Source of the DNA: Mangrovivirga halotolerans
GTDB taxonomy: Bacteria > Bacteroidota > Bacteroidia > Cytophagales > Cyclobacteriaceae
Reading direction: 5' to 3'
NCBI RefSeq assembly: GCF_026241165.1
Contig: NZ_JAPFQN010000013.1
Span: 49,591 to 113,590 of the forward strand
DNA length: 64,000 nucleotides
Below are positions 17,394 through 24,489 of this stretch, piece by piece. The notes under the pieces are model-generated. The model saw only the letters and a program-made list of their open reading frames with translations, was not told the origin of the DNA and searched no databases. The position numbers were made by a program, and so were the translations under genes. Position 1 is the first letter of the stretch. Each line of letters begins with the position of its first letter.

Positions 17394-19916
17394 TTAATCG
17401 CATAAGATTTTTTCAGACGAACCGAGGTTTGAAGTTTCTTCTTTTAGCAGGGAGCCATTATTGTTAACATATCTTATAGATCTGTAACCTGCTTCTTCAA
17501 AGTCTCTATATGCAAAAAACACTATCTCTGCTTCATTACCTCTAAATTCGATTCCTGTATATTCCGGTTTAATGGTCTGTCCATATTTAGAAGAGGCAGC
17601 ACCATATCCATTTTCAGTTAGAAAGATTGCCAGGCGTTCATTTTCATTTTTATCAAGATCATGCATTCTGATCGTTTTAGCCTCTATACCTGCAGAATCA
17701 TTTTCATTGATATCCCACAATGTCCATCTGAAATTATTTTTAATCCATACCGAAGAATCATTCCATGACTTTAGGTCTTCAGAATCAGATCGATAAAAAA
17801 GAGATCCGTCGGTATTGAGCAAATAATGGTATTTCCCGTATTTTGTTAACACCCGAGCACCATCTTTCACTGGTAATTTTGAATATCTCGGGGCTACGAC
17901 TTTATAATTTTTAGTATTTATCCAACCAAATTTCCCATCCCGAACAATGACCAGATTGTTATCGTCAAGTTTTTGAAAGCCATCATAAACCCCGGGAAGT
18001 AGCGTTTTTCCATCAAGGGTTTTAAGCATATAGTTACCTGAAGTAAACATAATAGAGATAACGGAGTCACTCATTATTGAATAACTTTTTCCATCTCCGC
18101 TGAAGACCTGTTCACCAGATGCATTATAGACGACCTGCCTTCTGCCTTTATAGGATATCAGGGCCTGATCATTTTCTTTTTTATCAGTGGTTGATATTAA
18201 TTTAAAACCAGTGCCAGAAGTAAAATTTATTGATTTTTTGTTATTGAAATAAACAACCGGTTTTTCGTTAGTAACAGTAACCAGGAAGTTTTCTCCCAAT
18301 ATATATGAAGAATCTGTTTCAAGATTAAGTGGAGCAGACCATTTTTGATTGTAAACTACTGTGCTTGTATCATTTTTGGCCAGTAGCCATTTTTTACTAT
18401 TAACCAGTTTATTATAAGGGTCGGTATAATTTTGCATGTTATCATATGCGAGTCTGTAACCCAGTGCATCTTTAACGACAATACCGAAAGGAGTATCATA
18501 GATCTTATTTTCAGCGGGTGATTTTAACCATTGCAGATTTTCATTAAGCACTCCAAATTGCCTGTTTTCATTTTCAATGATTAGTGTTGAATCATTTGCC
18601 AACTCATAGTCATAAACATTCCTTATCCATGGAAAAAAATCAGTTTTTATATTAGGCAACATGGATACATGACTTACTTTTAACTGATCATCAGTTTCAT
18701 GAAAAATAAAGTCTTTTTCCGAGTAAAGATCACCGTCCACAATAGTCATTAAAAGTGAACCCAGCAGAGATCTGAATTCTATTAATCCGGATTTTCTTGC
18801 TGCAATAAAGTTTTTATGTGGGAAAAAGATCTCATCGTAAATAGGAGGAAGGATTATAGAACCATCAGAAAGTAAAAGGCCACTTTTTCCATTTTGAACG
18901 AAAGAAATGTAGGCCGGGGAAAGTTCAATAATATTTTCTGCAGGTCCACGGAAAACAAATTTCCCTGATCGATTGACCACGGCAGTGGCCTCTCCTATAT
19001 ATCCAATAATATATTTAGATTCATATCCTTTACAATTATCTGATGATTCCAAACGGTCGAAAATCGCTGGTACAATATATTCGCCCTGTGAATTAATCAG
19101 CCCGATCTTTGCATTTTGGGCAATTGGATATAATAATTCAGACTTTGAAGATTCATCATAATGAGAATTAACTATCAGCTTTGCTTTTTTTGCTAAGTTA
19201 AGATCAGGATACTGATTTGCCAGATATGACATTTTTTCTTTTGAACCGGAAATAGTTAGCAAATCGGCCAGTTTGTTTTCAACCTCTTGTATGTACGGAC
19301 TATTAGGGTTTTTTCTTAGGAAATTGGCATATTCTTTTTCTGAGAACTCAGTAAAGTGCTGGCTAAATTCAAGGTCAGCCTGACGCCTTTTAATATTGCT
19401 TATATACTGGCTGTTTGGAAACCACCTCTTAAAATTATTGTAGGCTGAATCAGTATGAGTAGCAATGGCTGTATTATATGCCCAGTCTTCCCATATATTT
19501 TTTGCCTGTGATGAATATGGCTGTGTATTATGAATTGTAAGGAAGTTGAGGAACCTGTTTTGCGTATGTGGAGGATTCAACTGTTGAAAAGCCAAAGAAT
19601 CAATTCTGATCTTCAAACTATCAGGATGAACTTCTTCACTTAGTTTTGACTCTTCTGTAGCAATGTTGAGGTATTTACTCAACATTGATGCAGCGCTATC
19701 CAGATGCTTAAGATTTTCGGGGTACATCCACTGAAGATAATAAGCAGTGGCAAGTTTAGTTTCAGGATCGTTGGGATCCTTATCATTTATTTTGAGGACA
19801 TAGTCTTTAGCCTTGGCAGTATCGGCTTTTCCGACCAGTTTGAAAATTCTGTTTTGTGCTGAAACAGAAAAAGATAGAATTGCAAGTAGTATAAAAAATA
19901 GCTGGCGTATCATCAT
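17394..19916 (-). CDS. Large secreted WG-repeat protein
   Basis: 840 residues. A signal peptide (MMIRQLFFILLAILSFSVSA) is followed by a helical N-terminal region with TPR-like periodicity (about 25-260) and then a beta-rich region with WG-type repeats: IGLINSQGEYIVPAIFDRL, SGLLLSDGSIILPPIYDEI, FGVLNENLQWLK, FGWINTKNYKVVAPRYSKL, YGAASSKYGQTIKPEYTGI. WG repeats are about 25-35 residues long, common in Bacteroidota, with unknown ligand. It should act in the periplasm or at the surface. It is a single-gene unit just upstream of the tRNA-Pro region and reads away from it. Confidence 0.8.
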   Translation of the reverse strand: MMIRQLFFILLAILSFSVSAQNRIFKLVGKADTAKAKDYVLKINDKDPNDPETKLATAYYLQWMYPENLKHLDSAASMLSKYLNIATEESKLSEEVHPDSLKIRIDSLAFQQLNPPHTQNRFLNFLTIHNTQPYSSQAKNIWEDWAYNTAIATHTDSAYNNFKRWFPNSQYISNIKRRQADLEFSQHFTEFSEKEYANFLRKNPNSPYIQEVENKLADLLTISGSKEKMSYLANQYPDLNLAKKAKLIVNSHYDESSKSELLYPIAQNAKIGLINSQGEYIVPAIFDRLESSDNCKGYESKYIIGYIGEATAVVNRSGKFVFRGPAENIIELSPAYISFVQNGKSGLLLSDGSIILPPIYDEIFFPHKNFIAARKSGLIEFRSLLGSLLMTIVDGDLYSEKDFIFHETDDQLKVSHVSMLPNIKTDFFPWIRNVYDYELANDSTLIIENENRQFGVLNENLQWLKSPAENKIYDTPFGIVVKDALGYRLAYDNMQNYTDPYNKLVNSKKWLLAKNDTSTVVYNQKWSAPLNLETDSSYILGENFLVTVTNEKPVVYFNNKKSINFTSGTGFKLISTTDKKENDQALISYKGRRQVVYNASGEQVFSGDGKSYSIMSDSVISIMFTSGNYMLKTLDGKTLLPGVYDGFQKLDDNNLVIVRDGKFGWINTKNYKVVAPRYSKLPVKDGARVLTKYGKYHYLLNTDGSLFYRSDSEDLKSWNDSSVWIKNNFRWTLWDINENDSAGIEAKTIRMHDLDKNENERLAIFLTENGYGAASSKYGQTIKPEYTGIEFRGNEAEIVFFAYRDFEEAGYRSIRYVNNNGSLLKEETSNLGSSEKILCD

Positions 19917-20047
19917 TTCTGGTTTAAGATTCGATGAAAGGATAAAGCTAATATTTTCTAAATAATAATACGATAATTTGTAATTAAGCTTGCGTAAATG
20001 GTGTAAGAATGCAGATATTTACCCTGAAAATACCATTTATATGAATT

Positions 20048-20122
20048 CGGGATGTAGCGCAGCCCGGTTAGCGCGTTCGTCTGGGGGGCGAGAGGTCGCT
20101 GGTTCGAATCCAGTCATCCCGA
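20048..20122 (+). tRNA. tRNA-Pro (anticodon GGG)
   Basis: Cloverleaf traced by eye. The acceptor arms CGGGATG and CATCCCG pair perfectly, with A73 as discriminator. The D-arm region is GCGC..GCGC, and the anticodon arm TTCGT/GCGAG has loop CTGGGGG, so the anticodon is GGG. The T-arm GCTGG-TTCGAAT-CCAGT closes correctly. The CCA end is not encoded. A hairpin follows 6 bases later. The 3' end of this tRNA is also found at 23299-23320. Confidence 0.93.
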
Positions 20123-20128
20123 CAATGA

Positions 20129-20154
20129 AAACCCAACACGGAAGTGTTGGGTTT
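20129..20154 (+). terminator. GC-rich hairpin after tRNA-Pro
   Basis: AAACCCAACAC and GTGTTGGGTTT pair perfectly (11 bp) around a GGAA tetraloop. It sits 6 bases past the tRNA and could terminate it, although the T-run that follows is short (TTTAGTTATTT). It is duplicated exactly at 23327-23352. Confidence 0.6.
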
Positions 20155-20212
20155 AGTTATTTAAAGGCGGCAAGCCAAGTTACACTTGAGCTTGTGCCTT
20201 TAAATAACTAAA
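20152..20212. repeat. Long inverted repeat downstream of tRNA-Pro
   Basis: The 17-base arms TTTAGTTATTTAAAGGC (20152-20168) and its exact complement (20196-20212) enclose a 27-base centre that itself folds (CAAGC..GCTTG, AAGT..ACTT). It overlaps the preceding hairpin by three bases. An identical copy is at 23350-23410. Confidence 0.85.
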
Positions 20213-20216
20213 CATT

Positions 20217-20611
20217 CCCGCGATAGCGGGATAGGTTTTCATTAGCACCGTTCCCAAACCTGGATCGCCGGCAGGCAATCCAGTCATTAAGTGATTAATG
20301 TATAATCTGGTTCGTGGAGACACGAACCAGGGCTTCACTAGAACTATGAGCCAAGCTCGCTTGAGCTCAACCCCCTACTAAACAAAAAAGGTATATCGCG
20401 GTAGCGATATGGGTTTTCATTAGCACCGTTCCCCCACCTGGATCGCCTCCAGGCAATCCAGTCCTCCCAGCTGCAGTTGATCATTGAGATTTGTAAATAA
20501 CACATCGCGATAGCGGGATAGGTTGTCATTAGCAACACCTCCAAAACCTGGATCGCCGCCAGGCAATCCAGTCAATGATGTTTAACTGTTTCGTGGAGAC
20601 ACGAACCAGGG
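20217..20611. repeat. Three tandem REP-like palindromic units inside copy 1
   Basis: Three related units of roughly 100-130 bases start near 20217, 20393 and 20504. Each has a CGCGATAGCG-type hairpin, then GGTTTTCATTAGCACC (or a variant), then a hairpin with arms CTGGATcGCC and GGCaATCCAG (20260-20283, 20438-20461, 20548-20571). Units 1 and 3 add a second hairpin: CTGGTTCGTG/CACGAACCAG at 20307-20330 with loop GAGA, and TTCGTG/CACGAA at 20590-20605 with the same loop. CATTAA-GTGA-TTAATG lies at 20285-20300. The same three units recur in copy 2. Confidence 0.85.
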
Positions 20612-20740
20612 CTTCAAAAAACATTTGGTTTGATAAGAATACAGTTTAAATGTATAATTGTGATAAGTGACCGAGTCACAGACTCTGCATTTCATACAAA
20701 AGTTTGAAGTTGTCCTGCGGAACACTCCAAACAGCGGGGA

Positions 20741-21061
20741 ACTGATATTAATCCAGCAACAATAGCATCAATATTGGCAAATATTTTTAATCCTGCAACC
20801 ACAGGTATAGGCGAATCAACTTCACAATTAGAAAATACGTTTGAAAGTGGAATTGGAGGAAGTGTAGCAGTAGGTTCTTCAACTCAAGAAGCACCGGCAG
20901 CATATTTAAATTATTTGTATTTTGATGCTAATTTTGAATTCCAACATGGTGATTACATACAGGTTCCAGAAACAGGAACTTTTCAAGATAATAATGGTAC
21001 CCCTTTGGGTGAGAAAGTAAATTATACCCTAACGGAAGTAAGGGCTACACTAGAAGAATAA
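20741..21061 (+). pseudogene. Orphan tail fragment of an RHS-repeat protein
   Basis: An open frame begins exactly where the 641-bp repeat ends and runs to a stop at 21061. It reads ..NPATTGIGESTSQLENTF.. and then APAAYLNYLYFDANFEFQ and GDYIQVPETG. The second part resembles the segment of Bacteroidota RHS/YD-repeat proteins just before the RHS core (pattern APxAYLNYLxFDxxF). The only starts are non-ATG (TTG at 20774), no ribosome site is seen, and the thousands of residues expected upstream are missing. It is therefore best read as a broken remnant, 107 codons, ending LTEVRATLEE. An RHS assignment is made from the motif only. Confidence 0.6.
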
Positions 21062-21069
21062 AAGAAAAA

Positions 21070-21531
21070 ATGAAGACTTGGCTATTTAAAATATTTGCGG
21101 GATTAATCTTAGCTATTTTGGTGATTTCAATTTATTGGTATCTTAATTCAAAAATTGCTGATCCTGATTTTCATCAATTAGTTAATTCTACTCTTCGGCA
21201 AAGAGTAGAAAAGGATTCGAGTATAGTCAAAAGAAATCCAGATATTCTTGTATCCAAATTTACCTTTAATAACGTGGTTTTTTTTGATAAATCAGGATCT
21301 ACTGCGAAATTACATTCCATAGATTTTATTCAACAGGGGAGGAATAAATATGAGGAGATACTTCTCGAATTGCCAAATGGAGAGTTAGATATTATTTATA
21401 AGAAGGATGATTTAAAAAAAGAAATAAATTATTCTGGTTCTGATTACAATGTGAGTATTTATAATGGTAATATTAAAATTGTTGAAAAGTATGGAGGTAA
21501 TAAGATAGTTTTTATTGGAGTCCAAGAGTAG
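21070..21531 (+). CDS. Small membrane-anchored protein, unknown; immunity-gene-like position
   Basis: 153 residues. One membrane segment (about 5-25; LFKIFAGLILAILVISIYWY) anchors a soluble extracytoplasmic domain rich in lysine, aspartate and beta strands (ILVSKFTFNNVVFFDKSG, EILLELPNGELDIIYKK). The start ATG is 8 bases after the RHS-tail stop and has a purine-rich AAAGAAAAA upstream. I do not recognise the family. A small, AT-rich gene directly after an RHS C-terminal remnant is the place where immunity proteins are normally found; that is inference from position only. Confidence 0.55.
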   Translation: MKTWLFKIFAGLILAILVISIYWYLNSKIADPDFHQLVNSTLRQRVEKDSSIVKRNPDILVSKFTFNNVVFFDKSGSTAKLHSIDFIQQGRNKYEEILLELPNGELDIIYKKDDLKKEINYSGSDYNVSIYNGNIKIVEKYGGNKIVFIGVQE

Positions 21532-21540
21532 TGTTTAATT

Positions 21541-21730
21541 TTTGTAATTCCACACTTCATAGTGTGTCTTAGATACATTTCAGTCAAATTATTGAAATGA
21601 TACATTTAAGATTTTAAGTCTCCAGATTATTCTACACCCTCTGTTAGTAGTTTAGTGATAGCGTAACTACTAACGATAAATGAAAAGTAGGGCTTGTCTG
21701 AACTAGGATTTATAGGATAGAAAGATGATA
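21541..21730. repeat. Diverged hairpin repeats between cassettes
   Basis: Non-coding. Hairpins: CACACT/AGTGTG near 21552, CATTTCA/TGAAATG near 21578-21600, and GTTAGTAGTT/AACTACTAAC near 21641-21672. ACACCCTCTGTTAGTAGTTT and then TTTAGTGATA resemble elements at 24307 and 24352. AAATGAAAAGTAGGGCTTG near 21680 resembles stretches near 22545 and 24402. All appear to be decayed members of one spacer family. Confidence 0.5.
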
Positions 21731-21737
21731 AGATATG

Positions 21738-21767
21738 AAGCCTCTGATCACTCAGGGGCTTTTTTTG
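21738..21767. terminator. Terminator-like hairpin shared with the XRE locus
   Basis: AGCCTCTGA and TCAGGGGCT pair (one wobble) and are followed by seven T. The same hairpin sequence occurs at 22669-22694 after the truncated XRE gene. Here a short stretch beside it (ACTGC-free frame SVKNVYS on the minus strand) resembles the XRE protein's last residues KAKKAYS, so this may be all that remains of another copy. Confidence 0.55.
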
Positions 21768-21860
21768 AATACACATTTTTAACAGAAGCCATTTTACTAG
21801 CAATCCGAACAATAAATATTCTTATATTCGAAATTTTAAATAAATGAAGAAAAAACTTAA

Positions 21861-22103
21861 CAACACAAGCCCAAGAGAATTCTTGCGCCAGGGGGGGATA
21901 CGTATACAACAGGATCCTTTGGCTGTTTTGGAATATATGGAGGGAACGCTGGAATTAAGAAATTTGTGACTGATGTTGTTAGGAGACGTGAAGCAAATAG
22001 AAGGGAAGGCACAGGCACAACAGTTTGGGTTATCGTTGAAAAAAGGATGAATGTTAATTGGAATTGGACTGTAGACTCTAATGGAAATAATATTAAGAAA
22101 TAA
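21861..22103 (+). pseudogene. Decayed 80-residue frame without start, overlapping the next gene
   Basis: A frame open from just after a TAA to a TAA at 22101-22103 encodes APGGDTYTTGSFGCFGIYGG, then KKFVTDVVRRREANRREG, then TTVWVIVEKRMNVNWNWTV. There is no start codon at the 5' end and a run of seven G lies inside, a likely frameshift site. The composition looks like real protein: balanced, with a basic helix and a tryptophan-rich strand. It overlaps the following lipoprotein gene by 23 bases, as toxin tips and immunity genes often do. I read it as the C-terminal scrap of a polymorphic toxin or another secreted protein; the family is unknown. Confidence 0.4.
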
Positions 22104-22440
22104 GATCTTCGTAATGGTAATTTTATTTATATCACAAAGCTGTCAAGATAATCGTTCACTTGAAGAAAAGCTTAATGGATCATGGAGTGGTAATTTTAAT
22201 GAGGATACAATTACATTAAATTTTGTTACAAAAGATAAATTAATTTACTCTTCTACAAATATTAATAATCAGGAGAGACATTATTCTTTAATGAATGATT
22301 CTTTGCTTGAGATAAATAATACAACATATAAAATTATCTTTAAAAGAAAAGATGAGTTTTCATTATCACCTCTAGATTCAAATATCTGGAATAGAGAGAG
22401 CTTAAATATAATTTACTTAATTTCTTTCAAAAAAAAATAG
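22081..22440 (+). CDS. Small lipoprotein, unknown; immunity-like
   Basis: 119 residues beginning MEIILRNKIFVMVILFISQSC; the lipobox ISQSC21 predicts lipidation and envelope location. The mature part has a lipocalin-like start (LEEKLNGSWSGNFNEDTITL) with short beta strands. Lipocalin-like small lipoproteins are common among Bacteroidota accessory genes. It overlaps the decayed frame before it by 23 bases. The strongly AT-rich codon use is unlike the housekeeping genes. Function unknown; an immunity role is a guess from context. Confidence 0.55.
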   Translation: MEIILRNKIFVMVILFISQSCQDNRSLEEKLNGSWSGNFNEDTITLNFVTKDKLIYSSTNINNQERHYSLMNDSLLEINNTTYKIIFKRKDEFSLSPLDSNIWNRESLNIIYLISFKKK

Positions 22441-22668
22441 GAGCTTTCTTGCATCAAGTTTATCACTTTTCTTATCAGACCTGTTGCATTTTATCAAAAC
22501 TCCAGCTATTAGAAGTTTATCAATAGCCTAATTACGAACTTTTAAATGAAAAGCAGGGATTGCATCCCGGTCATAATAACGAGAAAATAAATAGAAACCA
22601 AAAGCCTCCACTCGGGCGCGTTGCTTTTTCAGCAAAACGCGTTCGGCTAAATAAATAAATAGAAACCA
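22441..22668. repeat. Non-coding spacer with a tandem 23-base motif and hairpins
   Basis: AATAAATAGAAACCAAAAGC followed by CTC occurs twice, near 22584 and 22655, each leading into a GCCTC-containing hairpin. Between them CGCGTT/AACGCG arms enclose a smaller GCT..AGC stem (near 22617-22645). AAATGAAAAGCAGGGATTGC near 22543 matches the spacer family seen near 21680 and 24402. No gene is seen. Confidence 0.55.
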
Positions 22669-22694
22669 AAAGCCTCTGATCACTCAGGGGCTTT
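22669..22694. terminator. Terminator of the truncated XRE gene
   Basis: AGCCTCTGA/TCAGGGGCT hairpin flanked by A- and T-rich runs, directly after the stop of the minus-strand XRE remnant. The hairpin sequence is identical to that at 21738. Confidence 0.6.
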
Positions 22695-22695
22695 A

Positions 22696-22953
22696 TTATG
22701 AATAAGCCTTTTTAGCTTTAAAATCCCGGATAGACATATCCATGAAGTAGTAAATCTTTTCCTGGATGTCTTCGGGCAGTTTTTGGAGTTCAAGCACCCG
22801 GTTGAGTGTTTTTTTGTCAATGAGCTCATCGGCAGCACCGACGAGATAATCTAAGGAAACATCCAGGTAATCGGCCATCTTAGCAGCCACTTCAATGGAA
22901 GGCTTCATCTCATCGCGTTCATACCTGCCAATAGCCGGACCTTTTGTTCCCAA
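22696..22953 (-). pseudogene. XRE-family HTH regulator, N-terminus missing
   Basis: 85 codons from a TTG that directly follows an in-frame TAG. The frame reads GTKGPAIGRYERDEMKPSIE, then AAKMADYLDVSLDYLVGAAD: the second half of an XRE helix-turn-helix (recognition helix, then the P-S-x-x-x-A-x-x-x-A-x-x-L-x-V-S-x-D-x-L motif), and then a C-terminal helix. The first ~25 residues carrying helices 1-2 are absent, so DNA binding should be impaired. The break lies in AT-rich DNA 340 bases before repeat copy 2, suggesting truncation during the rearrangement. A non-ATG functional short form cannot be fully excluded. Confidence 0.7.
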
Positions 22954-23293
22954 CTACATGTGAAAAACCTTTGCGTTTAATTTATCTCTAATCTATGAGA
23001 TATTGAATGAAAACCTTAATTTAAGCATATCAAGAAACATCAATTTATAGGTGAGTGATTCGGTGAGTTAATATTTTGAAAAGCTTGTAAGTCATTGAAA
23101 ATAAACGGGTTTAAGAGTAGGGTTTCAATCCTGCCACACTTATTTCAAACTAGCTATTTTATTAATTAAGTTTAAAGAATTTATCCCTTTTTGTTAATTT
23201 AGAAGTATCAAAAAATATCAAAATAAAGTAGACCTAATCGGATACCTGATTTTTGAAATTGACCTTAACTTATTGATAATAAGATAGATATTT
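22954..23293. other. AT-rich spacer before repeat copy 2
   Basis: No frame of useful length and no convincing promoter were found. The expected N-terminal codons of the XRE gene are not recognisable here in any frame, so the deletion is real rather than a simple frameshift. Confidence 0.5.
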
Positions 23294-23298
23294 GACTG

Positions 23299-23939
23299 GG
23301 TTCAAATCCAGTCATCCCGACAATGAAAACCCAACACGGAAGTGTTGGGTTTAGTTATTTAAAGGCGGCAAGCCAAGTTACACTTGAGCTTGTGCCTTTA
23401 AATAACTAAACATTCCCGCGATAGCGGGATAGGTTTTCATTAGCACCGTTCCCAAACCTGGATCGCCGGCAGGCAATCCAGTCATTAAGTGATTAATGTA
23501 TAATCTGGTTCGTGGAGACACGAACCAGGGCTTCACTAGAACTATGAGCCAAGCTCGCTTGAGCTCAACCCCCTACTAAACAAAAAAGGTATATCGCGGT
23601 AGCGATATGGGTTTTCATTAGCACCGTTCCCCCACCTGGATCGCCTCCAGGCAATCCAGTCCTCCCAGCTGCAGTTGATCATTGAGATTTGTAAATAACA
23701 CATCGCGATAGCGGGATAGGTTGTCATTAGCAACACCTCCAAAACCTGGATCGCCGCCAGGCAATCCAGTCAATGATGTTTAACTGTTTCGTGAAGACAC
23801 GAACCAGGGCTTCAAAAAACATTTGGTTTGATAAGAATACAGTTTAAATGTATAATTGTGATAATTGACCGAGTCACAGACTCTACAATTCATTAAAAAG
23901 TTTGAAGTTGTCCTGCGGAACACTCCAAACAGCGGGGAA
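23299..23939. repeat. 641-bp direct repeat, copy 2, beginning with a tRNA-Pro 3'-end fragment
   Basis: Same block as 20101-20741 shifted by 3198 bases. Its first 22 bases are the tRNA-Pro T-loop, T-stem and acceptor 3' strand, with TTCGAAT changed to TTCAAAT and an extra G before it (ACTGGG-TTCAAATCC). No rest of a tRNA precedes it, so this is not a second tRNA gene. The arrangement (intact tRNA on one side, 3' fragment on the other) is what integrative elements leave at tRNA genes. Confidence 0.93.
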
Positions 23940-23960
23940 AAATCATAACCATTAATATAA

Positions 23961-24275
23961 ATGAAGTTGTTTAGTAAAGTAACAGGATTAGTATTTACTG
24001 GTTTATTAATGATTTATTCTATAGTATTTGAATGGGATAAAGCAAATGTAGCTATTAATTATACGCTGATAATATTAATGATTATAACATTATTTATCAT
24101 TTTTAACTTAGGATTGCTCAGTAGTAAAAATATATTCTTTAGTTTTCTAAGGAAGAATATTTTTATTGGAATAATATTTTTTCTTTTTTTAACAGGTGCT
24201 ATTTATTTATCTGAATATTTCTTAGGAGTTTATTTATTTAATTTATTTTTATTAATAGGTTTATCGCATAAGTAA
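23961..24275 (+). CDS. Small four-segment membrane protein, unknown
   Basis: 104 residues, almost entirely hydrophobic: membrane segments at about 7-24, 30-52, 62-82 and 84-100, with short charged loops (SKN, RKN). It starts 22 bases after the end of repeat copy 2 (ATAAATG context, weak ribosome site). Very AT-rich. No family recognised. Its position after the repeat parallels the RHS tail after copy 1, so it may be a cassette gene, perhaps an immunity protein to a membrane-acting toxin; this is speculation. Confidence 0.5.
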   Translation: MKLFSKVTGLVFTGLLMIYSIVFEWDKANVAINYTLIILMIITLFIIFNLGLLSSKNIFFSFLRKNIFIGIIFFLFLTGAIYLSEYFLGVYLFNLFLLIGLSHK

Positions 24276-24299
24276 TTAAATAAAATTTTTGTGTTATTG

Positions 24300-24440
24300 T
24301 TATTACCACCACTGACTAGAGTTTAGTGATATCAGGAAAGGTTTTTATTAACAACACACCCTCCACTGTCTGGAGTTTAACGATAACATACCTTCAGAAT
24401 TTTGATAAAAAGTAGAATTTCATCCTAGTCATTTAAATAA
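24300..24440. repeat. Two further diverged spacer repeats
   Basis: CCACTGACTAGAGTTTAGTG (near 24309) and CCTCCACTGTCTGGAGTTTA (near 24359) are related to each other and to 21632. GGTTTTTATTAACAACACAC near 24341 aligns with GGTTGTCATTAGCAACACCT at 20521 in the big repeat. AAAAAGTAGAATTTCATCCT near 24406 aligns with the copies at 21680 and 22545. No coding content. Confidence 0.5.
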
Positions 24441-24489
24441 GTATATTTCATTATATTTGACTGATATCTGTAATCGGTCAAAATCAATT

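Larger units (their letters stand above)
20101..20741. repeat. 641-bp direct repeat, copy 1 (starts in tRNA-Pro)
   Basis: This block matches 23299-23939 at a constant offset of 3198 bases with only about ten differences by eye. Differences lie mainly in the last 90 bases, plus one in a hairpin loop and two in the tRNA T-loop region. The block starts within the T-arm of tRNA-Pro and ends with CCAAACAGCGGGGAA. It contains no believable gene, only stacked hairpins. Copy 1 is followed directly by a fragment of an RHS protein, copy 2 by an unrelated membrane protein gene. Confidence 0.95.

Noticed and set aside
19990..20211. 73-codon plus-strand frame across tRNA-Pro
   Set aside because: It covers the tRNA and the hairpin repeat; it is not a gene.
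20344..20544. 66-codon minus-strand frame, found again at 23542-23742
   Set aside because: Both lie in the hairpin repeat and are identical because the repeat is duplicated; the translation is low-complexity with no family features.
21627..21812. 61-codon minus-strand frame
   Set aside because: It runs through a terminator hairpin and a diverged repeat and has no ribosome site.
21844..21969. Short plus-strand frame MKKKLNNTSPREFLRQ..
   Set aside because: Only 41 residues; it shares DNA with the more protein-like decayed frame in another register. It could be the upstream part of a frameshifted gene, but this cannot be shown.
20101..23939. CRISPR array or retron
   Set aside because: Repeats are too long and irregular for CRISPR, no spacers of constant length, and no cas or reverse transcriptase gene is present.
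20101..24440. Integron hypothesis for the repeat array
   Set aside because: No RYYYAAC/GTTRRRY core pair bounding the repeats and no integron integrase in the window; kept only as an analogy in the findings.
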